Positions 55,701-62,879 of a stretch of DNA of 64,000 bases are shown piece after piece; position 1 is the first letter of the stretch; the number at the start of each line of letters is the position of its first letter. This DNA comes from Thiotrichaceae bacterium (GTDB taxonomy: Bacteria > Pseudomonadota > Gammaproteobacteria > Beggiatoales > Beggiatoaceae). The position numbers and the translations under genes were made by a program. Where the stretch lies: positions 186,001 through 250,000 of the forward strand of contig JAQTYU010000001.1 in NCBI GenBank assembly GCA_028688145.1, written 5' to 3'. The notes under the pieces were generated by a model, which worked only from the letters and a program-made list of their open reading frames with translations, was not told where the DNA came from and did not search any database.

Positions 55701-56806
55701 TGCTCAATCCGAAACAACAGCGCAACGTGTTGATTATTGATGCAACTTTGCCTACTTATGATGAAGATTCAGGCTCGTTGCGGATTTATACCTTGATGAA
55801 AATCTTGGGACAAATGGGCTATAAAGTCACCTTTTTCCCCGACAATTTGGACAGCAAGTTTAAATATCGGCACGCGCTGGAAGCTTTGGGCGTGGAAGTG
55901 TTTCATGGGCAATACAATATTGGGGACGCGCTGAGTTATCGTCATTTTGATTTTGCCATCGTGTGCCGCGTCGATATTGGGCAACGTTATATTCCGTTTA
56001 TTCGCCTGTTGTCGCCTGAAACCAAAGTGTTTTATGACACGGTCGATATTCATTATGTGCGTGAATTGCGCCAAGCCGAGATTGAAAATAATCCTGAATT
56101 GGGACTGCGGGCTTTAGACACCAAGCGCAAAGAATTGGCAAATTGTCTGCTCGCGCATCGCGTGCTCACCGTGACTGAAGACGATGGGCTGCATTTGCGC
56201 AAAGAATTAACCAGCGTCGAATATTCGGTGATTCCAAACATTCACGAATTGCCCGCGCCTGCTACCACAGGTTTTGCGGAACGTGATGGCATTGTATTCA
56301 TTGGTAATTACAATCATCAGCCCAATGAAGATGCGGTTTATTATTTTGTGGAAAACGTGATGCCGAAGATTTTGGCGCGTATTCCTAACGTGAAATTGTA
56401 TTTAGTCGGCAGCAACATGAAGCCAAAAATGCGCGAACTTGCCAGCGCAAATATTGAAATTGTGGGCTGGGTTGACGAAGTTGAACCTGCGTTTGCACAG
56501 CGGCGGGTGTTTGTGTCGTATCTGCGTTATGGCGCGGGCATGAAGGGCAAATTAGGGCAGGCGTTGGCGTTGGGCTTGCCTGTGGTCAGCACCACGGTGG
56601 GCGCGGAAGGCATGGGTTTAACCGATCATGAAACCGCTTTGATTGCGGATGAGCCTGAAAGTTTTGCGGCGGCAGTGTGCGAGTTATATCACGATGCCGC
56701 ATTGTGGGATAAATTGGCGCAACAAGGGCGTGAATATATTGACCAACGTTATGGCGCGGCGGCGGTTCGGGAACAATTAGCGGAGTTGTTTGCGCGTTAT
56801 CGTTAG
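52796..56806 (+). CDS. Giant two-headed glycosyltransferase (GT2 - coiled coil - GT4)
   Basis: 1336 residues. The ATG at 52796 has AAGGAA just upstream. The N-terminal GT-A/GT2 domain (about 20-260) has IAIIIRTKDRPHQLNRCLQS, the NQGRARAGNLGVRLA helix and the metal-binding FLDDDDRYLP. Residues about 280-470 are a Gln/Glu-rich coiled coil. A middle region (about 530-960) includes a second, partial GT2-like part (LLENSTLPAVDACEFLAEVL). The C-terminal GT-B/GT4 domain has IIDATLPTYDEDSGSLRIYT, VFIGNYNHQPNEDAVYYF and GAGMKGKLGQALALGLPVVS. It probably builds a surface polysaccharide. No neighbours of that pathway are adjacent. Confidence 0.88.
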   Translation: MTASTSRPQIYRHRKPLAPLTIAIIIRTKDRPHQLNRCLQSLAEQKRLPDEVIVINDAGESVKSILGEYSDLPIRLIENPVNQGRARAGNLGVRLARSQVIGFLDDDDRYLPEHLLRLEKVMLHFDSKVAYSGCRVVQRHFLGEDTPLHEQVLSQFNDPYQAQRLQYENYIPLINLLIDRDLFLKYQGFDEQFEIFEDWDLLLRLSRQVGFYHLDRITTEYGVWGNQQITQSTQRSRWVQAYHQFLAKHLLSLESEPQLKLLAEYWMVSQERRGMVQNTTTEKRELEQRLLQAERNVDQLQQQVTQHQRNYEALNEAHAQQDAQFQQHLQATEQRLQSTEQTYQQDLQRHQQELKNLLQVEHSLKLQLSDITSQYQSLDRGYKTERKDTQQQLQQREDLLHDVQRQLTLGLSQGTLHKILGNQAPSRFNFTADDHLRNTLQQLIAWFQLRQQLWVSQQQAPQQQLQQQLHAVQQLNGNLRQELRVITDKAMKSRWLHRGGYVKMLNQINCLADNLTQELQQTHAPALITPTPLEITFASNLPPRPLSGLRPNLNCFAGSTDALQLIESSEIRGNHLFHLGSGSTLVFPVSVHCNGFSRVEITFATYARLNPCHLRCVVREVGHSEVLRSVQCSALTVLDNQFHPFQFEPILDSEGKTYQVEIDSPDVHEPYGVAVWCQEPSLPAQFTAPPQVVITAVPDNIPAWVQRSLLAQALPAVLRSSTPEHLFIISHAAEPLKLHTFLQSLGKLCEQGKTSAQVLIWGEVSEATQAYIQQQQLLQLRHPSLVQLLEKIATSPANFLWLLENSTLPAVDACEFLAEVLHTHPKAGMIVPCLVQGETLNATYALLNSEGIMQHFPVGMPANHPYHGYRREVDAVSTPCVILQRAALKTLNFKALAAYKTLPYQLSEIIWQLRQNAWLAVYESTLCYQDDCAQRVLNSKEYLADQKVFFKNWQQALVKQGSLLNTAALLNPKQQRNVLIIDATLPTYDEDSGSLRIYTLMKILGQMGYKVTFFPDNLDSKFKYRHALEALGVEVFHGQYNIGDALSYRHFDFAIVCRVDIGQRYIPFIRLLSPETKVFYDTVDIHYVRELRQAEIENNPELGLRALDTKRKELANCLLAHRVLTVTEDDGLHLRKELTSVEYSVIPNIHELPAPATTGFAERDGIVFIGNYNHQPNEDAVYYFVENVMPKILARIPNVKLYLVGSNMKPKMRELASANIEIVGWVDEVEPAFAQRRVFVSYLRYGAGMKGKLGQALALGLPVVSTTVGAEGMGLTDHETALIADEPESFAAAVCELYHDAALWDKLAQQGREYIDQRYGAAAVREQLAELFARYR

Positions 56807-56814
56807 GTTTGAAT

Positions 56815-56847
56815 GTGGGTTGGGTTGCCGTTGGCAGCCCAACCTAC
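56815..56847. repeat. Palindromic repeat, 'gtaggttgggttgcc' family (short copy)
   Basis: gtgggttgggttgcc / ggcagcccaacctac hairpin just after the glycosyltransferase gene. It may help end transcription, though no T-run follows. Confidence 0.7.
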
Positions 56848-56922
56848 GAAGCTAATTATGCAAGAGATACTTTGCAACTCGGTGATTATAGGTATTACTC
56901 AGCATATAATATGCTTCTATAT

Positions 56923-57774
56923 CTATGTGGCTGAATTGAAGCCAGCCCAAAAGTCTTCAATAAGTACTTTAATAGGTACTTTTATATCATCATCTTCTTC
57001 ATCTTCATAACGAAAAGCTGATTGGGTTCCAATAGCATCAACTAAACGCTCAACTAACTCTTTAGTTTGCAGTTTCTGTAATATGTCGAAACAACCAGAT
57101 GGTATGGTTATAAGTTCTCTTGAATTTATGCCCAATAGATAAGCACCCATACGATCAAGATTATGTCCTAAAGTGTCAGCGGGAATGTTGTCTCCATAAA
57201 TATCCTCACCTACGGTATAGTGGTAATTACATAAGATCGCTTTAATATCTATAGCGTCTTTTTTATTACTAGAGCCACGCTCTAACCATGCCACCAACTT
57301 TAGTAAAGCTAAACTTGCTATGGAACAAACAGGGATTTTCACACCATTTCCCAATGTGACTTCAACAACACCACGATCAAAAGCTTCTTGAAATCCTTCG
57401 ATATTCATTACGGTTTTTTGATCAGGAGGCCAATAAATTTTTCCCTCAATAGCTATATCGCCCAATGGTATAATGTCTATATCTATTGCTTTTAAAGACA
57501 GGCGATGTACACTAACTTTTTGACAACCCCCTGTTATCAAAGCTATTTTTAGTCGTTCCCAATCATTCCATGTACAAATAGAAATAGCAATATCTATGTC
57601 AAGGGTTTTTCTGAGGTGCTCACAACCGAACACATTAGACAGTATTATATCTCTTGCTGTTGCTCCTACCACAAAATATGGTATTTTTTGACATTCACAA
57701 ATACGAGAAATTGTCGTGAGTACACCTTCAATTTGGGGTGATAATGGTTTTTTCAACCCGTAAGTATTGCTCAT
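56923..57774 (-). CDS. Nucleotidyltransferase-fold toxin (AbiEii/MenT-like)
   Basis: 283 residues. The nucleotidyltransferase motifs are FVVGATARDIIL (Gly37-Ala38 and Asp42 region) and LDIDIAIS (Asp59 and Asp61), the D-x-D metal site, followed by LKAIDIDIIPLGDI. The helical C-terminal part fits the family. Such proteins form type IV toxin-antitoxin or abortive-infection pairs. The ATG at 57774 has GGAG seven bases upstream and lies 47 bp inside the 3' end of the upstream gene, so translation is coupled. Activity is inferred from family. Confidence 0.82.
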   Translation of the reverse strand: MSNTYGLKKPLSPQIEGVLTTISRICECQKIPYFVVGATARDIILSNVFGCEHLRKTLDIDIAISICTWNDWERLKIALITGGCQKVSVHRLSLKAIDIDIIPLGDIAIEGKIYWPPDQKTVMNIEGFQEAFDRGVVEVTLGNGVKIPVCSIASLALLKLVAWLERGSSNKKDAIDIKAILCNYHYTVGEDIYGDNIPADTLGHNLDRMGAYLLGINSRELITIPSGCFDILQKLQTKELVERLVDAIGTQSAFRYEDEEDDDIKVPIKVLIEDFWAGFNSAT

Positions 57775-58759
57775 CTAAAAACTCCGCAACTTCAATATTT
57801 CGATCATCTTGGCTGGCGAGTAATTCTGCGATTGCGAGCATTACTTTTGCCTGTTCGTTGAGTTCAAAACCTTTTCCCCAAAAAGCACTAACTAGCCATA
57901 AATTTCCATTTTTGGAAGGTTTCATCCGTAACTTCGCAAGACGTTGTTGTAACGCCTGATGTGTAAATAATTGTAAACGTTCTGGATAGAGTTTATTGGA
58001 TATTTTTGCCGCCGCCACTTCCCCTCCCCAATAATCACCTTCAGCCATTGGAATATTCTCCCATTGTTCAGTACAAATGACCATGACTCCCTTCAATTTG
58101 GGCTTAATAACAAAGGCATACTCTTTTAACCACAACTTCATTAATTCTGGCACAGAAATAAGTCTGCCCCCTGTAGATGTTTTTCTATAGAAGCCACGCT
58201 GAGTTAGATAATAAAAAGACTTACTAACCATACCTAACGAAATATTGGCGAGTCCCGCTAATTGTCGGTAATTTTTTGTTAACAACATTGTAGGTTCGGA
58301 AAGTATTACAAATAGTAACTTCATAATACCCTCTGTAATACCTGTTATTCTACGACCTTCATAAGTAAGATTATGAGACGGTTTTTTACCTTCAATCATA
58401 ATATGTAAACCTGCTATATGAATCCTAGCATTGCCCACCGTATCAATATAATTAATTTTATTGTTTTCACAATATTCTGCCAGAAAAGGTGTTAATGGTG
58501 AACAAATCAGTAAAAGTGGCAATTTAATATCTTTACAATAGCTATCTTTTTGCTGTATGAAAATATCTAAACTTTCTTTACGGTGAAGTTTTTTAAAGAC
58601 AACTGCAAACTTAAATTCATCACCGTTGTTCATTCGGATATGAGCTTCTCCATCTAAAAAGTTTTCTATGCTATGGGCTGAACTATGTTCAAAAACTGAG
58701 ATACGAATGAAAGGAGCGTTCGTTTCAACTAATGTTGCAAATTGAGATTCTGATGCCAT
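57728..58759 (-). CDS. AbiEi-like antitoxin with winged-helix domain
   Basis: About 343 residues. The ATG at 58759 is chosen; an in-frame GTG three codons upstream (58768) is possible. An N-terminal nuclease-like domain (FLAEYCENNKINYIDTVGNA, IMIEGKKPSHNL) is followed by a winged helix (NYRQLAGLANISLGMVSKSFY). A C-terminal domain (YWGGEVAAAKISNKLYPERL) matches AbiEi-family antitoxins. It would repress its own operon and counter the downstream nucleotidyltransferase. The two genes overlap and have no third partner. Confidence 0.78.
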   Translation of the reverse strand: MASESQFATLVETNAPFIRISVFEHSSAHSIENFLDGEAHIRMNNGDEFKFAVVFKKLHRKESLDIFIQQKDSYCKDIKLPLLLICSPLTPFLAEYCENNKINYIDTVGNARIHIAGLHIMIEGKKPSHNLTYEGRRITGITEGIMKLLFVILSEPTMLLTKNYRQLAGLANISLGMVSKSFYYLTQRGFYRKTSTGGRLISVPELMKLWLKEYAFVIKPKLKGVMVICTEQWENIPMAEGDYWGGEVAAAKISNKLYPERLQLFTHQALQQRLAKLRMKPSKNGNLWLVSAFWGKGFELNEQAKVMLAIAELLASQDDRNIEVAEFLDEQYLRVEKTIITPN

Positions 58760-59432
58760 TATGTTCACATAGCTATTTTGTTCATGATTCGTGAATCATA
58801 CAACTAGATGAACGCTAATTCAAGTAAGTAACTCATACTCCAGCCTTGTTTGAGGAAAATAATATCTTGTCTCTAGTCTCTAAATAAGAACTTGTGCCAT
58901 ATATGCCCATACAAGGCTGTATGGCAGCTACGTCTTATACACCCTACGCTGACTCATTGAGATTGAATAATGCTTTCATGTCATAGACTGTCTGCTTTTC
59001 ACAACAACTTTAAAGTTATTGTTATAACTCAATAGAATAATGCTTTATTTCAGCTGAAAAGCCCGCAATTCTGTTTTATTCTGCGTGAATTTCACAGAGT
59101 CGCGTTTTCAGCAAAAATTAGCTGATAGCAACTTTGTATCAAACTTATTACAAGATGTACTATTTTCTCAAATATTAAATTTAGCAGGCAGCGTTACAGA
59201 ATAATTATTTGTTTATTCAGTAAATTTTAATAATTAATCTATGTTAATTTTTAAAAAACTTTTTGGGGTGTGACAAAATGCTTCAAAAATGAGCCAATCA
59301 ATAAAACTATATTTTTTATAAAAATCAATTAGATAGTTTTAGTTGTATCTTGGCACTAAAATTGACTATAGTAGAGAGACAGCATTCAAAGCATAACTTA
59401 ATAACTGATTTCACAATCAAAGGAGCAACCCC
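58760..59432. other. Intergenic region upstream of aldehyde dehydrogenase
   Basis: About 670 bp without a gene. It holds a half palindrome (58912-58950, the 'cttatacaccctacgct' family) and an AT-rich tract (59150-59330). A possible promoter lies at 59343-59372 (see next entry). Confidence 0.5.
59343..59372 (+). promoter_or_regulatory. Candidate promoter of the aldehyde dehydrogenase gene
   Basis: Two readings overlap: a sigma-54-like TGGCAC-N5-TTGAC at 59351-59366 (the -12 GC is GA, a mismatch), or TTGTAT and TATAGT spaced 18 bp at 59343-59372. Either would place the start of transcription 50-70 bp before the ATG. Unproven. Confidence 0.25.
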
Positions 59433-60953
59433 ATGTTATATGCTAAGCCGAATCAACCAGGTTCTAAAGTTTCCTTCAAAGCACGTTATGGCAATTTTAT
59501 TGGCGGCGAATGGGTAGCACCCGTTGGCGGACAATATTTTGAAAATGTTTCCCCCGTAGATGGCAAAGTATTCTGCGAAATTCCACGCTCACAAGCCGAA
59601 GATGTCGAACTGGCATTAGATGCCGCACACGCTGCCAAAGATTCTTGGGGCAAAACCCCTGCTGCACAACGCGCTTTAGTGTTGAACAAAATTGCTGACC
59701 GTATGGAAGCTAATTTAGAAACCTTGGCTGTGGCTGAAACTTGGGACAATGGTAAACCTGTTCGTGAAACCTTAGCCGCTGACGTGCCCTTAGCAATTGA
59801 CCATTTCCGTTATTTTGCAGGCTGCATCCGCGCACAAGAAGGTACTTTAAGCGAAATAAGTCACGACTTAGTTGCTTACCATTTCCATGAGCCCCTGGGC
59901 GTGGTTGGGCAAATTATTCCTTGGAACTTCCCCTTGTTAATGGCAGTGTGGAAAATTGCACCTGCCTTAGCCGCTGGGAACTGCATCGTTTTGAAACCCG
60001 CAGAACAAACCCCAGTTTCTATTCTGATTTTGTTGGAAGTCATTGCTGATTTATTACCCAAAGGCGTGTTGAACATCATCAACGGGTTTGGACTTGAAGC
60101 AGGCAAGCCACTGGCAACCAGCAAGCGCATTGCTAAAATTGCGTTCACGGGCGAAACCAGCACCGGGCGTCTAATCATGCAATACGCCTCACAAAACATC
60201 ATTCCTGTGACCTTGGAATTGGGCGGCAAGTCTCCTAACATCTTCTTTGAAGACGTGTCCTCACAAGACGACGCTTTCTTTAACAAAGCCCTCGAAGGCT
60301 TCTCCATGTTCGCATTGAACCAAGGTGAAGTGTGTACCTGTCCTTCTCGCGCATTGGTGCAAGAATCCATTTACGAGCAATTCATTGAAAAAGCAGTTGC
60401 CCGTGTTCGCAATGTGAAACAAGGCAATCCTTTAGACACGGATACCATGATCGGAGCACAAGCTTCCTCCGAACAAATGGAAAAAATCCTGAGCTACATT
60501 GATATTGGTAAGCAAGAAGGCGCGCAATTACTCACCGGTGGCACGCGCAAAGTCATCAACGAAGGCTTAGAAGAAGGCTATTATGTTGAACCCACGATTT
60601 TCAAGGGTGATAACAAGATGCGTATCTTCCAAGAAGAAATTTTCGGGCCCGTATTATCCGTCACCACCTTCAAAGATGAAGAAGAAGCTTTACACATCGC
60701 CAATGATACCTTGTACGGTTTAGGCGCAGGTGTTTGGTCTCGTGATGGTAGCCGTGCGTATCGTATGGGCAGAGCAATTCAAGCAGGTCGCGTATGGACC
60801 AACTGCTACCACTTGTATCCTGCACACTCTGCTTTCGGTGGCTACAAACAATCTGGTATCGGTCGCGAAACCCATAAGATGATGTTGGATCACTACCAAC
60901 AAACCAAGAACCTGTTGGTGAGCTACGACCCCAACGCTTTAGGTTTCTTCTAA
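59433..60953 (+). CDS. exaC: Aldehyde dehydrogenase, ExaC/AldB/AcoD type
   Basis: 506 residues of the NAD(P)-dependent aldehyde dehydrogenase superfamily. The acetaldehyde-type subfamily is shown by [56 protein letters not shown] and [20 protein letters not shown]. The catalytic Glu lies in [10 protein letters not shown] and the catalytic Cys in [12 protein letters not shown]; the C-terminus [19 protein letters not shown] fits AldB/ExaC. It oxidises acetaldehyde to acetate, probably in ethanol or alcohol use. AGGAG precedes the ATG. The DUF779 gene downstream is its usual companion. Confidence 0.93.
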   Translation: MLYAKPNQPGSKVSFKARYGNFIGGEWVAPVGGQYFENVSPVDGKVFCEIPRSQAEDVELALDAAHAAKDSWGKTPAAQRALVLNKIADRMEANLETLAVAETWDNGKPVRETLAADVPLAIDHFRYFAGCIRAQEGTLSEISHDLVAYHFHEPLGVVGQIIPWNFPLLMAVWKIAPALAAGNCIVLKPAEQTPVSILILLEVIADLLPKGVLNIINGFGLEAGKPLATSKRIAKIAFTGETSTGRLIMQYASQNIIPVTLELGGKSPNIFFEDVSSQDDAFFNKALEGFSMFALNQGEVCTCPSRALVQESIYEQFIEKAVARVRNVKQGNPLDTDTMIGAQASSEQMEKILSYIDIGKQEGAQLLTGGTRKVINEGLEEGYYVEPTIFKGDNKMRIFQEEIFGPVLSVTTFKDEEEALHIANDTLYGLGAGVWSRDGSRAYRMGRAIQAGRVWTNCYHLYPAHSAFGGYKQSGIGRETHKMMLDHYQQTKNLLVSYDPNALGFF

Positions 60954-61097
60954 ACAGTTCCTCCTCCGCCTTGAACCCCACTGCTCTCTCCTCCAACTGG
61001 CAGTGGTGGTTCAGGTTTTTAAACCGATTTCAAACATGCTTGTGATGGAAGAGAATAGTGTCTGCACACGCACTGTTTTCTTCCTTTTTTTATATCT

Positions 61098-61362
61098 AAC
61101 CTGAGTTCGGGATAAGAAAGAGCTGAAAGTTTAATCAATCTCGCTTGTTAAAGAAGTTTGTCTCGTTCCAACGCTCTAGCGTTGGAATGACTACCTCGTC
61201 GCTCCAGCGGCGAGGATTTTACAAGCTTCTACCGTACAATGAGGGTCTTAGCGATTCAACTGCGTCATGCCTAGAGTTATCACCTTGCAAGGTGGAATAC
61301 GCTACACTATTCCACCCTACGACTACTAAATTTTCTACTCTTTCTTATCCCGAACTATAGGT
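61098..61362. mobile_element. 265-bp non-coding element with 23-bp terminal repeats and 5-bp target duplication
   Basis: The ends aacctgagttcgggataag and its imperfect complement cttatcccgaactataggt; tatct flanks both sides (61093-61097 and 61363-61367). The ends match the IS982-like remnants at 7071 and 44573. The interior carries other repeats (caacgctctagcgttg, tcgctccagcggcga and a 'ggtggaatacgc' hairpin). It has no gene. The gap 60954-61541 otherwise contains only repeats. Confidence 0.75.
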
Positions 61363-61374
61363 TATCTAAAATTA

Positions 61375-61500
61375 ACTGCGCGCTAAAGCTTTAAATAAGC
61401 CCCTAAATTCCCTAAAGGGGACTTCAAACACGACAAACTTGTTTCTCTCGTTCCCAAACGCTGTTTGGGAATGCCTGTCAGTCAAGCTCTGCTTGACAAT
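61375..61500. repeat. Palindromic repeats upstream of the DUF779 gene
   Basis: A decayed 'aactgcgcgctaaag...cctaaaggggact' member of the 4230 family, then two small hairpins (cccaaacgctgtttggga and tcaagctctgcttga). They separate exaC from the DUF779 gene, so the two may not share a transcript. Confidence 0.6.
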
Positions 61501-61541
61501 ACAGTGAGGGGGCTCAGTTCATCACATCACGAGGTTTTATC

Positions 61542-61928
61542 ATGTCCACCCCAGTAGAAAGAGTGATTGCCACCCCCGCTGCTTTAGAACTGATTGAACG
61601 TCTAAAAGCCAAGCATGGGGCGTTAATGTTTCATCAATCAGGCGGTTGTTGTGATGGCAGTGCGCCGATGTGTTATCCCGACGGCGATTTTTTAGTGGGA
61701 GATCAAGATGTCAAGCTTGGGGAAATTGGCGGCTGCGCGTTTTATATCGGCGCGGCACAATATGAATATTGGAAACACACCCAGATTATTATTGATGTGG
61801 TGGCAGGACGCGGCGGCATGTTTTCATTGGAAGGGGTTGAAGGCGTGCGTTTTTTAAGCCGCTCGCACTTTTTCACTGATGAAGAATGGGCGGGATTGCT
61901 TGAAGCCTATCCACATTTGAAAGATTAA
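61542..61928 (+). CDS. DUF779 protein, companion of acetaldehyde dehydrogenase
   Basis: 128 residues. The DUF779 signature is LMFHQSGGCCDGSAPMCYPD, with a clustered cysteine motif (GGCC...C), followed by VGDQDVKLGEIGGCAFYI and a C-terminal VRFLSRSHFFTDEEW. DUF779 genes are repeatedly found beside acoD/exaC-type aldehyde dehydrogenases; the biochemical role is unknown, perhaps linked to cofactor or metal chemistry through the cysteines. Here about 590 bp of repeats separates it from exaC. Confidence 0.85.
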   Translation: MSTPVERVIATPAALELIERLKAKHGALMFHQSGGCCDGSAPMCYPDGDFLVGDQDVKLGEIGGCAFYIGAAQYEYWKHTQIIIDVVAGRGGMFSLEGVEGVRFLSRSHFFTDEEWAGLLEAYPHLKD

Positions 61929-62140
61929 AGCTGTTCCCATTCTGTAATCAATTTATCCAAGTCGAGCATTTGCATCGCACTGATGGCGGCTTCCTCTCGA
62001 CCTGTATGACATAAACCACTGATGCCTGCTTGCTGATAAGCATCGCGGGCAGTTGCGATGGTTGCTTGCAGCACAAATTCGGCAAAAGCGCGTTTATCCA
62101 GCTTATCCAAGTTGCACACTGCGCATTCCAATTGCGGCAT
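61925..62140 (-). CDS. Small conserved-type protein of unknown function
   Basis: 71 residues. The Met at 62140 starts PQLECAVCNLDKLDKRAFAE, with helices ATARDAYQQAGISGLCHTGR and SAMQMLDLDKLITEW. The pattern suggests a small helical protein, not recognised. It starts 38 bp inside the 3' end of the dioxygenase gene, with AAGG upstream, so it is translationally coupled to it. The end overlaps the DUF779 stop by four bases on the other strand. Confidence 0.6.
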   Translation of the reverse strand: MPQLECAVCNLDKLDKRAFAEFVLQATIATARDAYQQAGISGLCHTGREEAAISAMQMLDLDKLITEWEQL

Positions 62141-62879
62141 TTTGAAAACCTTCAAACACAAATTTCAATTCTTCTTCAGGCTGTTGTGTCGCAAGTACGT
62201 ATAACAAAGGCAAATAATGCTCAGCCGTGGGCACAGATAACAGCGCAGCTTGTCCATATTTTGGATAATTAATCAAAGCTTCGTGATTGCCCGCTAAACA
62301 TTGCTGTTTAACCCATTCATCAAATTGCACAGCCCAACGCAACGGCGGCACGCCATCGATTTGTCGCCAATTCACCTGTGCCAAATTGTGCACAATATTC
62401 CCACTGCCGACAATCATCACCCCTTGTTCACGCAGAGGGGCAAGCCCTTGCGCTAATTGATAATGCTCAGCAGGACTGAGGTCTACCGCTAAACTCAATT
62501 GCAGCACAGGCACATCAGCTTTAGGGAATAACCAATGTAAAACTGTCCAAGTGCCGTGGTCAAAACCGCGTTGCGCGTTCAGTTTTAACGGAAAATCCCC
62601 GAGTAATTTTTGCACCCGTGCCGCCCATTCTGGCGCGCCTGCGGCGGAATAAGTTATTTGAAATAATTCGGGGGCAAAGTTACCAAAATCATAAATCATC
62701 GGTGGGTGCGGATGCACACTGATTTGTGTATCGAAACTTTCCCAATGCGCAGAAATCATTAAAATTAATTCAGGCTTAGCCAAGCCTTCCCCAAGCTGTC
62801 GCAGACAACGGGTATAACTGTTATCTAACAGTGCGTTAAGAGGATGTCCATGTCCAATAAAAAGGGCTGGGGTACGCAT
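62103..62879 (-). CDS. ygiD: YgiD-like extradiol (4,5-DOPA-type) dioxygenase
   Basis: 258 residues of the LigB-type family. Metal ligands are expected in FIGHGHPLNALL, ISAHWES and GSGNIVHNL, with further conserved FDHGTWTVLHWLFPKADVPV and AEHYLPLLY. E. coli YgiD opens the ring of L-DOPA; the natural substrate is unclear. The ATG abuts the stop of the upstream ankyrin gene with no gap (TAA ATG), indicating translational coupling. The small gene at 61925 overlaps its 3' end. Confidence 0.9.
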   Translation of the reverse strand: MRTPALFIGHGHPLNALLDNSYTRCLRQLGEGLAKPELILMISAHWESFDTQISVHPHPPMIYDFGNFAPELFQITYSAAGAPEWAARVQKLLGDFPLKLNAQRGFDHGTWTVLHWLFPKADVPVLQLSLAVDLSPAEHYQLAQGLAPLREQGVMIVGSGNIVHNLAQVNWRQIDGVPPLRWAVQFDEWVKQQCLAGNHEALINYPKYGQAALLSVPTAEHYLPLLYVLATQQPEEELKFVFEGFQNAAIGMRSVQLG

